64,000 nt of DNA from Parietichytrium sp. I65-24A (lineage: Eukaryota > Sar > Bigyra > Thraustochytrida > Thraustochytriidae). Positions 52,366 to 62,468 of the stretch are shown here, in pieces. The translations under genes and the position numbers were made by a program. The stretch is taken from positions 1 through 64,000 of the forward strand of contig BLSF01000095.1 of NCBI GenBank assembly GCA_012862575.1, in the 5' to 3' direction. How positions within the stretch are numbered: position 1 is the first letter of the stretch; each line of letters begins with the position of its first letter. The notes beneath the pieces were generated by a model that worked only from the letters and a program-made list of their open reading frames with translations, had not been told where the DNA came from and made no database searches.

Positions 52366-55300
52366 CAGCCGAGACGCGTTTAAAAGGAGGAAAAGCATTC
52401 GCTCTTCGCAATCGAGCTGTAATCATCCCGTCTCTTCAAAAAAATTAAAAAAAAGTGCAACCTTTTTAGCTTCGCTTTGGCTGGGGAGAACCAAGAAGGG
52501 CGAAATCAGCAATTGGATTTGGACGTTGGAGGTGTTGCTTCTTTTGAGCTCAGTTGGTCCGCGTATGTCCGTGTCAAGGAGAACCAAGCTCTTGACAAAG
52601 TAAGAGAAAACAAAAAAAGTCGGCACCAGCGAAGAAGCCCACGCATTGTCGGGATGCTCGTGTTCAACTCTCTGATGCCGAAGATAGGGGTTGTTGCTGT
52701 TTGGAGACGAGAGGGGAGATCTCGAGAACTTTCCAGCCAAAGTTCATTTCTGTGTTTGCACTCTCCACTTCTCCATTTCACAGGTTGTATGAATGGATCA
52801 GTGCTAGTACTCACTTCAGTTTTTGGTTCACAGCGTTTTTTTGTCTACGGGCAGCTATGCATTCTGGGAAAGCCCCCCTGCCCGGTCATGTGCTACATCC
52901 TGTCGATCATGTTGTTTGTTGAAAGAATTGTGAACCTGCTGTGAACATCCCCGACCATCTGGTTTGCCGGCGCTGCTCAAATAGCTTGGCAAACGAGGAT
53001 CCAAAGTCCGCAACATCCTCTCCCAAATCCAACATATCCGCTGACTATGAAGACTGTTAAAGCCCGCTAGAATTCCAGGAATGTTCCAATTTTGCATTTG
53101 TTGTTGGAAAATTTTGATGACCGATAGATTGCTTGGTTGCAGTGCCAGTGTTGTCTCAGGCGGCCGAGATGCATTCCAAAAGGAAGGAAAATATCCATTT
53201 TTCGAAATCGAGCTGCATCCATCCCGGTGTCAGCAAACAAGCTGGAAAAAGAATGCAAGTTTTTTAGCTTCGCTTTGGCTGGGTGGAACCAAGAATAGTA
53301 TAGTCAGAATCAGAGTCGAATTTAGATGGTTGTAGGTCCGCGTATCTCCGTGTCAATGAAAGCCAAGCTTTTGACAAAGCAAGAGAAAACAAAAAAAGTC
53401 GGCACCAGCGAAGAAGCCCACGCATTGTCGGGATGCTCGTGTTCAACTCTCTGATGCCGAAGATAGGGGGTGTTGCTGTTTGGAGACGAGAGGGGAGATC
53501 TCGAGAACTTTCCAGCCAAAGTTCATTTCTGTGTTTGCACTTTTCACTTCTCCATTTCACAGGTTGTATGAATGGATCAGTGCTAGTACTCACTTCAGTT
53601 TTTGGTTCACAGCGTTTTTTTGTCTACGGGCAGCTATGCATTCTGGGAAAGCCCCCCTGCCCGGTCATGTGCTACATCCTGTCGATCATGTTGTTTGTTG
53701 AAAGAATTGTGAACCTGCTGTGAACATCCCCGACCATCTGGTTTGCCGGCGCTGCTCAAATAGCTTGGCAAACGAGGATCCAAAGTCAGCAACATCCTCT
53801 CCCAAATCCAACATATCCGCTGACTACGACAATGTTACGCCAGCTACAATTCCAGGAATGTTCCAATTTTGCTCTTGCTGTGAAAGATTGATCTCAAAAT
53901 TTTGGCCGATAGATTGCTTGATTGCAGTGCCAGTGTTGTTTCAAGCAGCCGAGATGCATTCCAAAAGGAAGGAAAATATCCATTCTTCGGAATCGAGCTG
54001 CATCCATCCCGGTGTCAGCAGAAAAGCCGGAAAAGGAATGCAAATGCTTTTAACTTCGCTTTGGCTGGGTGGAACCAAGAATAGTATAGTCAGAATCAGA
54101 ATCAGGATTGAATTTAGATGGTTGTAGGTCCGCGTATCTCCGTGTCAATGAAAACCAAGCTGTTGATAAAGTAAGAGAAAACAAAAAAAAGTCGGCACCA
54201 GCGAAGAAGCCCACGCATTGTCGGGATGCTCGTGTTCAACTCTCTGATGCCGAAGATAGGGGTTGTTGCTGTTTGGAGACGAGAGGGGAGATCTCGAGAA
54301 CTTTCCAGCTAAAGTTCATTTCTGTGTTTGCACTCTCCACTTCTCCATTTCACAGGTTGTATGAATGGATCAGTGCTAGTACTCACTTCAGTTTTTGGTT
54401 CACAGCGTTTTTTGTCTACGGGCAGCTATGCATTCTGGGAAAGCCCCCCTGCCCGGTCATGTGCTACATCCTGTCGATCATGTTGTTTGTTGAAAGAATT
54501 GTGAACCTGCTGTGAACATCCCCGACCATCTGGTTTGCCGGCGCTGCTCAAATAGCTTGGCAAACGAGGATCCAAAGTCCGCAACATCCTCTTCCAAATC
54601 CAACATATCCGCTGACTATGAAGGTGTTAAAGCCCGCTACAATTCCAGGAATGTTCCAATTTTCCTTTTGTTGTTGGAAAATTTTGATGACCGATAGATT
54701 GCTTGGTTGCAGTGCCAGAGTTGTCTCAAGCAGCCGAGATGCATTTCAAAGGGAGAAAAACATCCATTCCTCAGAATCGAGCTGCATCCATCCCGGTGTC
54801 AACAAAAGAGCTGGCAAACGAATGCAAGTTTTTTAGCTTCGCTTTGGCTCGGGGGAACCAAGAATAGTATAGTCAGAATCAGAGTCGAATTTAGATGGTT
54901 GTAGGTCCGCGTATCTCCGTGTCAAACAAAGCTGTTGACAAAGCAAGAGAAAACAAAAAAAGTCGGCACCAGCGAAGAAGCCCACGCATTGTCGGGATGC
55001 TCGTGTTCAACTCTCTGATGCCGAAGATAGGGGTTGTTGCTGTTTGGAGACGAGAGGGGAGATCTCGAGAACTTTCCAGCTAAAGTTCATTTCTGTGTTT
55101 GCACTTTTCACCTCTCCATTTCACAGGTTGTATGAATGGATCAGTGCTAGTACTCACTTCAGTTTTTGGTTCACAGCGTTTTTTTGTCTACGGGCAGCTA
55201 TGCATTCTGGGAAAGCCCCCCTGCCCGGTCATGTGCTACATCCTGTCGATCATGTCGTTTGTTGAAAGAATTGTGAACCTGCTGTGAACATCCCCGACCA

Positions 55301-55433
55301 TCTGGTTTGCCGGCGCTGCTCAAATAGCTTGGCAAACGAGGATCCAAAGTCCGCAACATCCTCTTCCAAATCCAACATATCCGCTGACTACGACAATGTT
55401 ACGCCAGCTACAATTCCAGGAATGTTCCAGCTT
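52366..55433 (+). repeat. ~780-bp satellite, right cluster (four units)
   Basis: Four head-to-tail copies with the anchor GTCGGCACCAGCGAAGAAG at 52619, 53398, 54191 and 54962 (spacings 779, 793, 771). The left end (52366-52500) is a diverged partial unit and the right end stops abruptly after GGAATGTTCCAG at about 55431. Copies are nearly identical over ~450 bp from the anchor, and more variable in the block between GGAATGTTCC and the next anchor. One copy has six instead of seven Ts near 54408-54414, which shifts any reading frame. The unit is the same, in the same orientation, as the left cluster at 5.0-6.3 kb. Confidence 0.95.
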
Positions 55434-55700
55434 CGTTAAAAGATTCATGCCTGGGTTGGTCGCGCAACTATTTTATTTTTCTGTGCCAAGTCGAGCCGTT
55501 TGTTATTGATGAAAATAAGGTTCGAGTGTTTATAGAGTTCGTAGAGTTGATAGATATCCGAACGATTGCACACAAGTCTGCAAACTTGGCAATGGCTCGC
55601 CCGCTGTCAATGCGGCAAGAATAGAAATGTACAGAGCGTGAGTCGCCAGAGCGCGAAAGCGTTCTCGTGTCTGCCGGCAAGGCGACGTCAAGAGGAGCTC

Positions 55701-56339
55701 TCAGCTGCTCTGGGCCACGTACGATATGAGAGGCAACATCTCCACAAGATCGCGAACCAAGCTCTCAGGCTGAACCTCAAAACTGTGAATTTGCGATCGG
55801 AGGTTGTAAAGCATGTCATCGAAAACGCCCTCACTCACCAAAATGGAAAAGATCATACTCACCGTGCCAGTGATGTGCCACTTGACGTGGTTCTCGCGCC
55901 AGTTTGCGCTGCGAACCGGATACTTGCGACACTCTTCCAAGAAACGGAATGGAATCACACCAGAGATGAGCTGTGCGCCAAATTTTAACCACACCAAACC
56001 CTCCATCCAGTCGTCGTGGAAGAAGAACCAACGTGTACTGATCCACGCCAGGTACACTGCGCCAATAGCAGCTGTAATGCGGTCGCCAAGGTCCAAGTAA
56101 TAGTGATTTACGAACACAGCGTCGGCAAGGGTAGAGCAAAGTGTCATGAAGATAAAATACAGCGCGCCATACACGTCCCCAAACAAGTACATGGTCAACG
56201 AGACGGCCAAAAAGAGTAGGCACGAGAGGCCCACCTTGATATCGATCATGATTTCAGGGTCGTGAACCTCCACCCACTCGTGACCCTCAATGCTCGAGGG
56301 CCGAGTAAAAATGTTGAAGTGCCTCAGCACGAACTTCAT
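55701..56339 (-). CDS. Multipass membrane protein, unknown family
   Basis: 212 residues from ATG at 56337-56339 (the frame continues upstream but opens on GTG). At least four hydrophobic segments are visible: IKVGLSCLLFLAVSLTMYLF, GALYFIFMTLCSTLADAVFV, ITAAIGAVYLAWIS and WHITGTVSMIFSILVSEGVF. HYYLDLGDRITA between segments two and three and a conserved-looking WRENHVKWHITG loop are notable. The N-terminus is cytosolic-looking (MKFVLRHFNIFTRPSS). I recognise no family. It lies 270 bp from the right edge of the satellite cluster, with its 3' end facing the cluster. Confidence 0.75.
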   Translation of the reverse strand: MKFVLRHFNIFTRPSSIEGHEWVEVHDPEIMIDIKVGLSCLLFLAVSLTMYLFGDVYGALYFIFMTLCSTLADAVFVNHYYLDLGDRITAAIGAVYLAWISTRWFFFHDDWMEGLVWLKFGAQLISGVIPFRFLEECRKYPVRSANWRENHVKWHITGTVSMIFSILVSEGVFDDMLYNLRSQIHSFEVQPESLVRDLVEMLPLISYVAQSS

Positions 56340-57867
56340 CCTCGCCACGCCAATCAGCCCCTGTGCTGCCACATGCAGTTCAACCCGCGCCCTGCCTTCC
56401 CCAAGCGCTCGTCTTCACAACGCACGCACAGCCCAGCTGATAACCTCCCCAGACAGACGGTTAGGTCTTGGGGGTTCTATCAAAGCGCGCCTTTCCCTAC
56501 GAATTCCTGTCTGCCCTTGTGTGCAAATTCGGAGGGCCGCGAGACCAAAGCACCAACGAATGCCTTCTCCGCGCCACCCTGCACCGTGGAGCACCGTGGA
56601 GCACCGCGAGCACACTGCTCTGGTAGACAATTTTTTCGGTGATTTGGGTGAGAAGCTTTTAGTGCTGGACTTGGACTCCCTCTGGCATTAACACATTGGA
56701 CACTCCTAAGCGCCAGCTTCGCCAACCACAGTGAATGAACTTAGTGTTACTACTTACTTGACAGTGAATGAACGCAGTCTGAGCATGTCTGAACCCGTGT
56801 GGACGATCGATCTCTCGACCAAGCATGACCAAGCGCGGCCCCGCAAGTCGGCCACATCATGATCGCGAAACAATTTTTTAGTTCTTTTTTAATTTATAAA
56901 ATGAAAGTGAATTAGTTTATTGTTGATCAACCAAGAAAAAAGAAAAGAGAACTTCGAAAAACATCTGTGAAACGGCCATTCTCCTTCTTCCACACTGCCA
57001 CGACAGCTCCTAAGGATCGCGCTATCTCACGCTACCAATCAGAAGGAAGGTGTGCGAGAGGAGCACTTCTCTGTTCTCACACCCTGACCTACGGGGAAAA
57101 GGTCGGTCGGATGATTAGAGGGTTGGCGTTGGTGATCGTTGTAGTGTGATGTGTGGCAAGTTGTGTGGTGATGTGTGGCGAGAAAGAGAGAGAGATAGAG
57201 AGAGAGAAAGGGAAAGCGAAGCAGACCCACAACACTCGAACTGGGCACTGCGAGCGCAGCAATGTGGTCGGATGTCGTTGGCGATACTGATTGATTGAGG
57301 TTCGGTCGAGCAGAAGAGGCTCGAAAGAAGAAGCTCGAAGATGGATTTGTAAGTACTGCAAGGAGATGTGCGGAGGCTGAGGAGGGCGAATTCGAGAAGT
57401 TATTTTTTCGTTTGTGTTGGTGCTGGTGCTGGCGTTGGTGTTGGGGAAGGGCGAACGACTGGTAATGCGTGCCTCGGCTAGGTTCTGCCTCATTGGGGCT
57501 CAGCCATTGGTTCTGGCATTTAAACTCCAGTCAAGATTGATTCGCTCTCAAGCAGGGGAACTCCTTCGTTACGTCTTAAAATTTTGTGTGGGACGTTTCG
57601 GTCCTCCGCTGAGAACATGTTTCAGAATATACGGCCTGAATTCGATGATGCAGCTCATTGGGTGCCTGGCTTTTTTAAGTCTTGCACTCTTCCCATGCTG
57701 TATCATTTACATCAGTGCCAATAGCGTTTCTTGCTACTAGGGGTGGGGACCTTTGATTCTAGTCTTCACTTTCAAATTGCAAGAGAAATTCTGATTGGAC
57801 CAGTGTTGGGACGGACGGGTGTGGAGGGAAACAAGGGGAGAACGAGGGAGGCCTTTTTTAGGTTCTT
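56340..57867. other. 1.5-kb spacer with one candidate tiny-exon gene
   Basis: Mostly non-coding. One candidate on the plus strand: ATGGATTT at 57341-57348 is followed at once by a GTAAGT donor. A frame from about 57536 to the TAG at 57740 would continue in phase and encodes about 65 residues with a C-terminal hydrophobic segment (LIGCLAFLSLALFPCCIIYI). The acceptor is not convincing and no CTAAC branch box stands at the expected place, so I list it only as a possibility. A GA-rich run lies near 57184-57208. Confidence 0.3.
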
Positions 57868-59060
57868 TTACAATCCGCTGTGGTGGTTTTCTTCGGCTAA
57901 CTCTTGACTTTCATGTAAATCTGCAGTTGGAGCGTCTGATTGTCCATCTTTTACTACCGTTGTCGCGTCCGTGACTGCTGGTATTTTGCACACAATTATG
58001 GAGTCAGAAAGGACATAATAAGGCTGTCTCTGATCTCCTTCAGAGATATACGGAACCCGGGAGACTGAAGTTACTTCGAAGCCCATGGGAAGGATCTCGC
58101 GCTCCACTAAAGCTTTCAGCGAAACTTCAAACGAGGCCCTGTCTTTACATGAGCTCCCCTGCATATCAAGCAGCTCAGATGGCTGAAGCTGTCTGGTGCC
58201 ATCTTCGACAAACGGACACCACGGCTACGTGTAGAGCGCGCATATTATTGTTAGCATTAAAACAACACTGTCTTCCATTTCCATCAACAATGCTCAACAA
58301 CAAATCTCAGCTGAGCAGATGATCTCATCGTTCAAGCAAGAGGTCTGCTCCAAAGTTCGTCGTAGTAGTTCCAACTCTGCTTGAGACTTACCAAAACAAC
58401 CGCTAAAATCAGACGTCCCGTCTCCGGTTTCAACCTATCCTTCAGGTCCCTCAGTAGCGTGAGAGGTTTATCCGCGCGATCGAGCACATTAAAGCAAGTA
58501 ATAACATCAAACTCAGTTTTGGGGAGTTCCTCCTCAGTAGGCACAATGCACTCCCAGCCCCTGCCTCGCAGCACCTTGGCCATCACCGTCGACGTCTCTG
58601 TGGTGACCACTCTGTCAAACAAATCAGCAAACCTCGCCGTGATCGACCCGTCGCCGCTGCCAATGTCCAGCAGATTGAGGCCCTGCTTCCTGGCCCCACC
58701 CGCATCACCATCACCATCTCCATCAGCGCCAGCATCGATTCCCGCGACCGGCGCAAGCTTTAGGAACTGCTCTCGCGACAACACAAACATCCCGCCCCTG
58801 CCCACCATTCCATTGGCGTCGGTTCTCGACATGAACGTTCTGAGGAACGTCGCCATCCCATCCTTCAACGCGCTGGGCTGGCAACCTTCCACGAAAGTGC
58901 GCGTCTCCGCGTCCATTCCCAGCTGCACCCACCGCGAACGAACGGCCTCGCCCACTTGCTCGTCGTCCACGTGATACACCAGCGGAGGCTTGTTCGGCGC
59001 CATCCTCCCCGCAGCTCCCACCGACGTCATCCGCTCCCACGAGCCCCACCGCGCGAACAT
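57868..59060 (-). CDS. METTL9: METTL9-like (DREV) protein-histidine methyltransferase, two exons
   Basis: Join of exon 1 (59060-58392, ATG at 59058-59060) and exon 2 (58224-57868) across a 167-bp GTAAGT...TAG intron; 341 residues against 318 in human METTL9. The joint reads LILAVVL|PWCPFVEDG, where METTL9 has a conserved proline-aromatic block. Exon 1 holds the SAM-binding motif LLDIGSGDGSITARFA and DVITCFNVLDRADKPLTLLR. Exon 2 holds QPSELLDMQG and the family-typical C-terminus GFEVTSVSRVPYISEGDQRQ followed by YYVLSD. METTL9 methylates the N1 position of histidine in HxH motifs of its target proteins. A Gly/Asp/Ala-rich insert (DAGADGDGDGDAGGARK) precedes motif I. The gene is divergent from COX11. 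Confidence 0.92.
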
Positions 59061-59669
59061 GAAGCAGCAGCAGAGGCAGCAGAGGCACGCTCGCTACTGT
59101 TATACCTAGATACCGACCTACTGTACTCGTGTCCTCGAGTACCCCCCCCCACCCCCTCAGTCACCGACGACTGTACGCGCACCTCTCCTAGTGGATACAA
59201 TACGATGGCGTAGTCCTCCGCGTGCAAACCCGAGTCCGGTTTGAAGTGGCCACGGATTGCGATAGGTGCGAACTGAGGGAGAATGCGCCTGTTCTTGTAG
59301 GTTTGCGGAACACAAGCAACAACAACAACAATAACAACTCTGGGACTACTAGTAGCGGTGTATAGCGAATAGTGGTACGCTGCTGGTGTGGAGCTAGTCT
59401 AGTTTTCGTACCCTCAGGTTGGAACGTGAGGGAGCAGAGGCGCGCCGCGGACGGGCATTGACATTGACATTGTTATTGTTATTGTTATTGTTATTGATAT
59501 TTTGCGAAGAGCTCGCTGAGTTTGACTGTCAGTATTGTAAGAGTCGGGATCTCGGTTGTCGGTGCGATAACTCAGTTCGGCGCGGCTGAGAGAAGAGAGA
59601 AAAGTGAAAAGAGAAAAGGCGCGGGACAATTTGCGGGAAGAAGAGTGTTCGAGCAGGAGAAGAGCGAGG
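59061..59669. other. Divergent promoter region METTL9 / COX11
   Basis: 609 bp. Contains a poly-C run (about 59141-59156) and TTATTG/CATTGA repeats (59456-59500). No coding signal apart from an in-frame extension of COX11 that opens on GTG. Confidence 0.55.
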
Positions 59670-60341
59670 ATGGCGTTCCAAGGGGTGGGTGTGCTGGGAA
59701 GATTAGCGCTTCGAAGTGGGCATGTGGTGCCAGGTTCGGGGTTTTGCAGACGGCCAATAGGGCTCCCGGGAGTATCGCGTCAGATGTCTACAGCGAGTGA
59801 ATCGGCCGAGCGCAATAAAAGTGTTTTGCTGTACTTGATGTCCGTGGTGGTCGCGGGTGTGGGACTGAGCTATGCAGCTGTGCCTCTGTACAAAGTTTTC
59901 TGCCAGGTCACTGGATATGGTGGTACAACGCAGCACGCATCAATGGAGCAAGCGCGCAAGATGGCTCCAGTGCCGGGAGCTGCTCCGGTAACCGTGCGTT
60001 TTGCCGCTACTACGAGCGATTCCATTCCATGGACCTTCAAGCCTCAACAACGCGAGGTGACCGTGGTCCCGGGAGAGACGGCGCTGGCGTTCTACACTGC
60101 GCATAACAAGAGTGACGAGGCCATCACCGGAGTTGCAACGTACAATATCACCCCAGCCAAAGCAGGCATTTACTTCAATAAAATTCAGTGCTTTTGCTTT
60201 GATCAGCAGCGGCTCAAGCCCAAAGAGGAAGTCGACATGCCAGTGTTCTTCTATATTGACCCAACCTTTGCAGACGACCCACAGATGGAAGGCGTGCACA
60301 ACATCATTCTCAGCTACACATTCTTCCAGGCCAAAAACTGA
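59670..60341 (+). CDS. COX11: Cytochrome c oxidase assembly protein COX11
   Basis: 223 residues from ATG 59670. The first ~45 residues are a basic, Ser/Arg-containing mitochondrial presequence (MAFQGVGVLGRLALRSGHVV). A single transmembrane helix follows (SVLLYLMSVVVAGVGLSYAA) and leads into VPLYKVFCQVTGYGGTT, a COX11 signature. The intermembrane-space beta domain contains IPWTFKPQQREVTVVPGETA, GVATYNITPAKAGIYFNKIQ and the copper-binding CFCF, then EVDMPVFFYIDP. COX11 delivers copper to the CuB site of cytochrome oxidase subunit 1. All key cysteines are present, so the protein should be functional. The gene converges on ISCA2, another mitochondrial metal-cofactor gene. Confidence 0.97.
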   Translation: MAFQGVGVLGRLALRSGHVVPGSGFCRRPIGLPGVSRQMSTASESAERNKSVLLYLMSVVVAGVGLSYAAVPLYKVFCQVTGYGGTTQHASMEQARKMAPVPGAAPVTVRFAATTSDSIPWTFKPQQREVTVVPGETALAFYTAHNKSDEAITGVATYNITPAKAGIYFNKIQCFCFDQQRLKPKEEVDMPVFFYIDPTFADDPQMEGVHNIILSYTFFQAKN

Positions 60342-60857
60342 TAAGATGACTCTGCTTTAGTATTTTTAGCTTGCTTGGAGGTAGATCCACTTACAATTAA
60401 AATTGATCAAGCTTTTGTCCTCTTTCTCTAATACTAGAAAAGAGAACTAGGGAAAGGTCTCCTTCAGTTGCATGGAAGATATATTTCGGGGCAGAGAGAG
60501 AGTGTTGACACTGTATCCATTCTACACCTTCCCTTTTTTTCTTTCTCCAATTCAACGTGCAGTTTTAATGGTGGTGTATTTTATATTTTTTGCTAAAGTA
60601 GTGTTTTTTCTTTGTTAATTAATTTAACTGTCAATTCAATTTGATCTTCGTACAACTTGGCACAAAGTGAACGATCGCCCCTCTTGAAAATGCATATTTC
60701 ATGTTTTCTATTGAGCGAGTGCGAGTGTAGTAGATACAGGACAAATCATATGATTTCTGGATGGCGAAGAAGCGCGCAAAACAGGTGCACATGTGGATGA
60801 CGACAAAAACGGACGTTGCCGGATTCAGCAACAACAGGTTTAGCGAAAGGAATTGCA
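60342..60857. other. Convergent 3' spacer
   Basis: 516 bp of A/T-rich DNA between COX11 and ISCA2, with T-runs near 60535-60560. No gene seen. Confidence 0.55.
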
Positions 60858-61325
60858 CTAAAACCCCTTGGCTGCAAAGCTTGTTCCGCAACCACAGCCT
60901 TTTTCAGCATTCGGGTTGTCCACCACCTCAAACGACCTGCGGATCAAATCCTCGGTAAAATCGATCGTAGACCCCTTGACCAGCTCCAGCGACGTCTCGT
61001 CCACGATCACCGACTCGCCGAATTTCTCAAACACGCGATCCTCCTCCGTCGGCTGCTCATCCGTCACATTAAAAACATACGAAAACCCCGAGCACCCTCC
61101 GCCCTCCACGGCCAGTCGCAGCGCCAGCTTGTCTTTGCCCTTCAACGCGCGCAATTTCCTCAGCCTCTCAGCCCCTCGCTCCGTCAGCGTCACTCCTTCC
61201 TCATCCACGACCTTGCTCTCCTCCTGCTGCGCCGAAAACAGCCTCACTTGCCCGAGTCCGCGCGCCAACAGCCCGCCACTTCTAGCGCTCTTCTGCGCTG
61301 CTCGCGCCGCGTAATTCGCCAGCAT
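60858..61325 (-). CDS. ISCA2: Mitochondrial iron-sulfur assembly protein ISCA2
   Basis: 155 residues; I use the ATG at 61323-61325, the frame opening two codons earlier on GTG. The N-terminal ~38 residues (MLANYAARAAQKSARSGGLL) form a mitochondrial presequence. The A-type domain has all three conserved cysteines: VEGGGCSGFSY and the C-terminal GCGCGTSF. It also contains LTERGAERLRKL and FTEDLIRRSFEVVDNPNAEK; the last block is closer to ISCA2 than to ISCA1. Together with ISCA1 and IBA57 it builds 4Fe-4S clusters for mitochondrial enzymes. The sequence looks complete. Confidence 0.95.
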   Translation of the reverse strand: MLANYAARAAQKSARSGGLLARGLGQVRLFSAQQEESKVVDEEGVTLTERGAERLRKLRALKGKDKLALRLAVEGGGCSGFSYVFNVTDEQPTEEDRVFEKFGESVIVDETSLELVKGSTIDFTEDLIRRSFEVVDNPNAEKGCGCGTSFAAKGF

Positions 61326-61911
61326 CTTCACTCTTCAAAGCCCTCAGCTCCTTTATACACTTATTGCCACACCTGCAAATTCGTTGCCGCCGTGAGACTG
61401 GTATGCCCACGAGCTCACCGGCTTGCTTGCTGGCTTGCACCGGTCCTATATCGCGAGGACACTTGACTCTACTCGTTAGCGTACGCGTTCGTATGTGCGC
61501 GTACACTTCGTCTCTCTCTCTCTGGTACTGAGTAGAATACTGACTGTGAGTACTGTGAGTACTGTGAGTACAGCCAGGCTGCAATTGGGAGACTGTCGTT
61601 TGTGTGAGTAGATGAGTGTAAGGAGTGAGGAGGGAGTTATTGTGGCACAGTGAGCTGCGGGGATAGGCCGATGGGTAGCCGGGGGACTAGCGCTTGTCGG
61701 GAGAACCCAGTGCAAGAACCGCGAGAACCGAGCTGGACGGACCTTCGAGAACCGGGGTAAGGGCGTATAGGACCAAACTGTGATGGGAATTGGGTTCCTC
61801 AGAACGGTCCCTCGCGGAAGACGGAGTGTCTGGATGCGCTTTGTTATGCTGGTGGAAAGTCTGCGCAATAATTTTGGGTTCCCCTGGTTTGCCAATTAAA
61901 ATTGTGGCACC
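61326..61911. other. Intergenic spacer
   Basis: CT run near 61509-61523, then GGTACTGAGTA at 61524-61534 and three GTGAGTACT units (about 61546-61570). No gene seen. Confidence 0.5.
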
Positions 61912-62050
61912 CCACCTTCCGATAGGGTTTGTTTACGCTGCACCAATTTCAAGTGAAGCCACGAAGTGCAGCGTAAACAAACCCTAAATTGTGGCAAAAT
62001 TGTGGAGCCAAGAGGTCACGAGTGCAGCGCAAACAAACCCTGTTGGAAGG
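61912..62050. repeat. Inverted-repeat element with third arm
   Basis: AGGGTTTGTTTACGCTGCAC at 61924-61943 and its exact reverse complement at 61966-61985 form a perfect 20-bp inverted repeat around a 22-base loop. A third arm with one mismatch lies at 62022-62041. The outer sides carry GGTGGGG-type boxes in opposite orientation (61914-61921 and 62048-62056). One further arm occurs at 1397-1416. The arrangement looks like a small non-autonomous (MITE-like) element or nested insertions of one. Confidence 0.85.
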
Positions 62051-62442
62051 TGGGGCGACTATTGGGGACAAAAGAAAAAAGGTTATCCGAAAGAGGAGGA
62101 TCCTAAAACCAATGACAAATTCATGTATCACACGGAGCACATGGTGGACCATAAATCCGTCTGCAAGTCTGCCTGGCATCTGATAGAATGCTGGGATTTG
62201 GAAAACCTGTCCTTTGTAGTGAGTTTAGACTTGAATGCGAGATACGCATCACTTCGAAGCATTCATGGCGGGAGAACGGTGTCATATGTAAGCGATGGTT
62301 CTGGACCGTGCATCAGAGGGCTTATTATGGCATTTCATTGCTGAGGAACTATGAGAGCCAAAAGTTCGAAAACCCTGACAATCGTTACAGCCGTATTCGC
62401 CCACGAGAGTTGAAGTATATCGAGGATCGGAACAAAATCTGA
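62051..62442 (+). pseudogene. Frame-broken coding remnant, unknown
   Basis: Protein-like sequence in one plus frame (GDYWGQKKKGYPKEEDPK, DKFMYHTEHMVDHK, SAWHLIECWDLENL) appears to continue in a second frame after about 62225 (ECEIRITSKHSWRENGVICK, TVHQRAYYGISLLRNYES, RIRPRELKYIEDRNKI, stop at 62442). There is no ATG before the repeat element and no credible GT-AG intron at the switch, so a decayed gene or a sequence error is likely. Family not recognised. Confidence 0.4.
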
Positions 62443-62468
62443 GAGGTTAACATTGGTGCATTTCTTTA

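Noticed and set aside
61790-61987. 65-codon plus-strand frame across the inverted repeat
   Set aside because: It is made of the repeat arm itself (the same peptide appears at the copy near 1.4 kb), not a gene.
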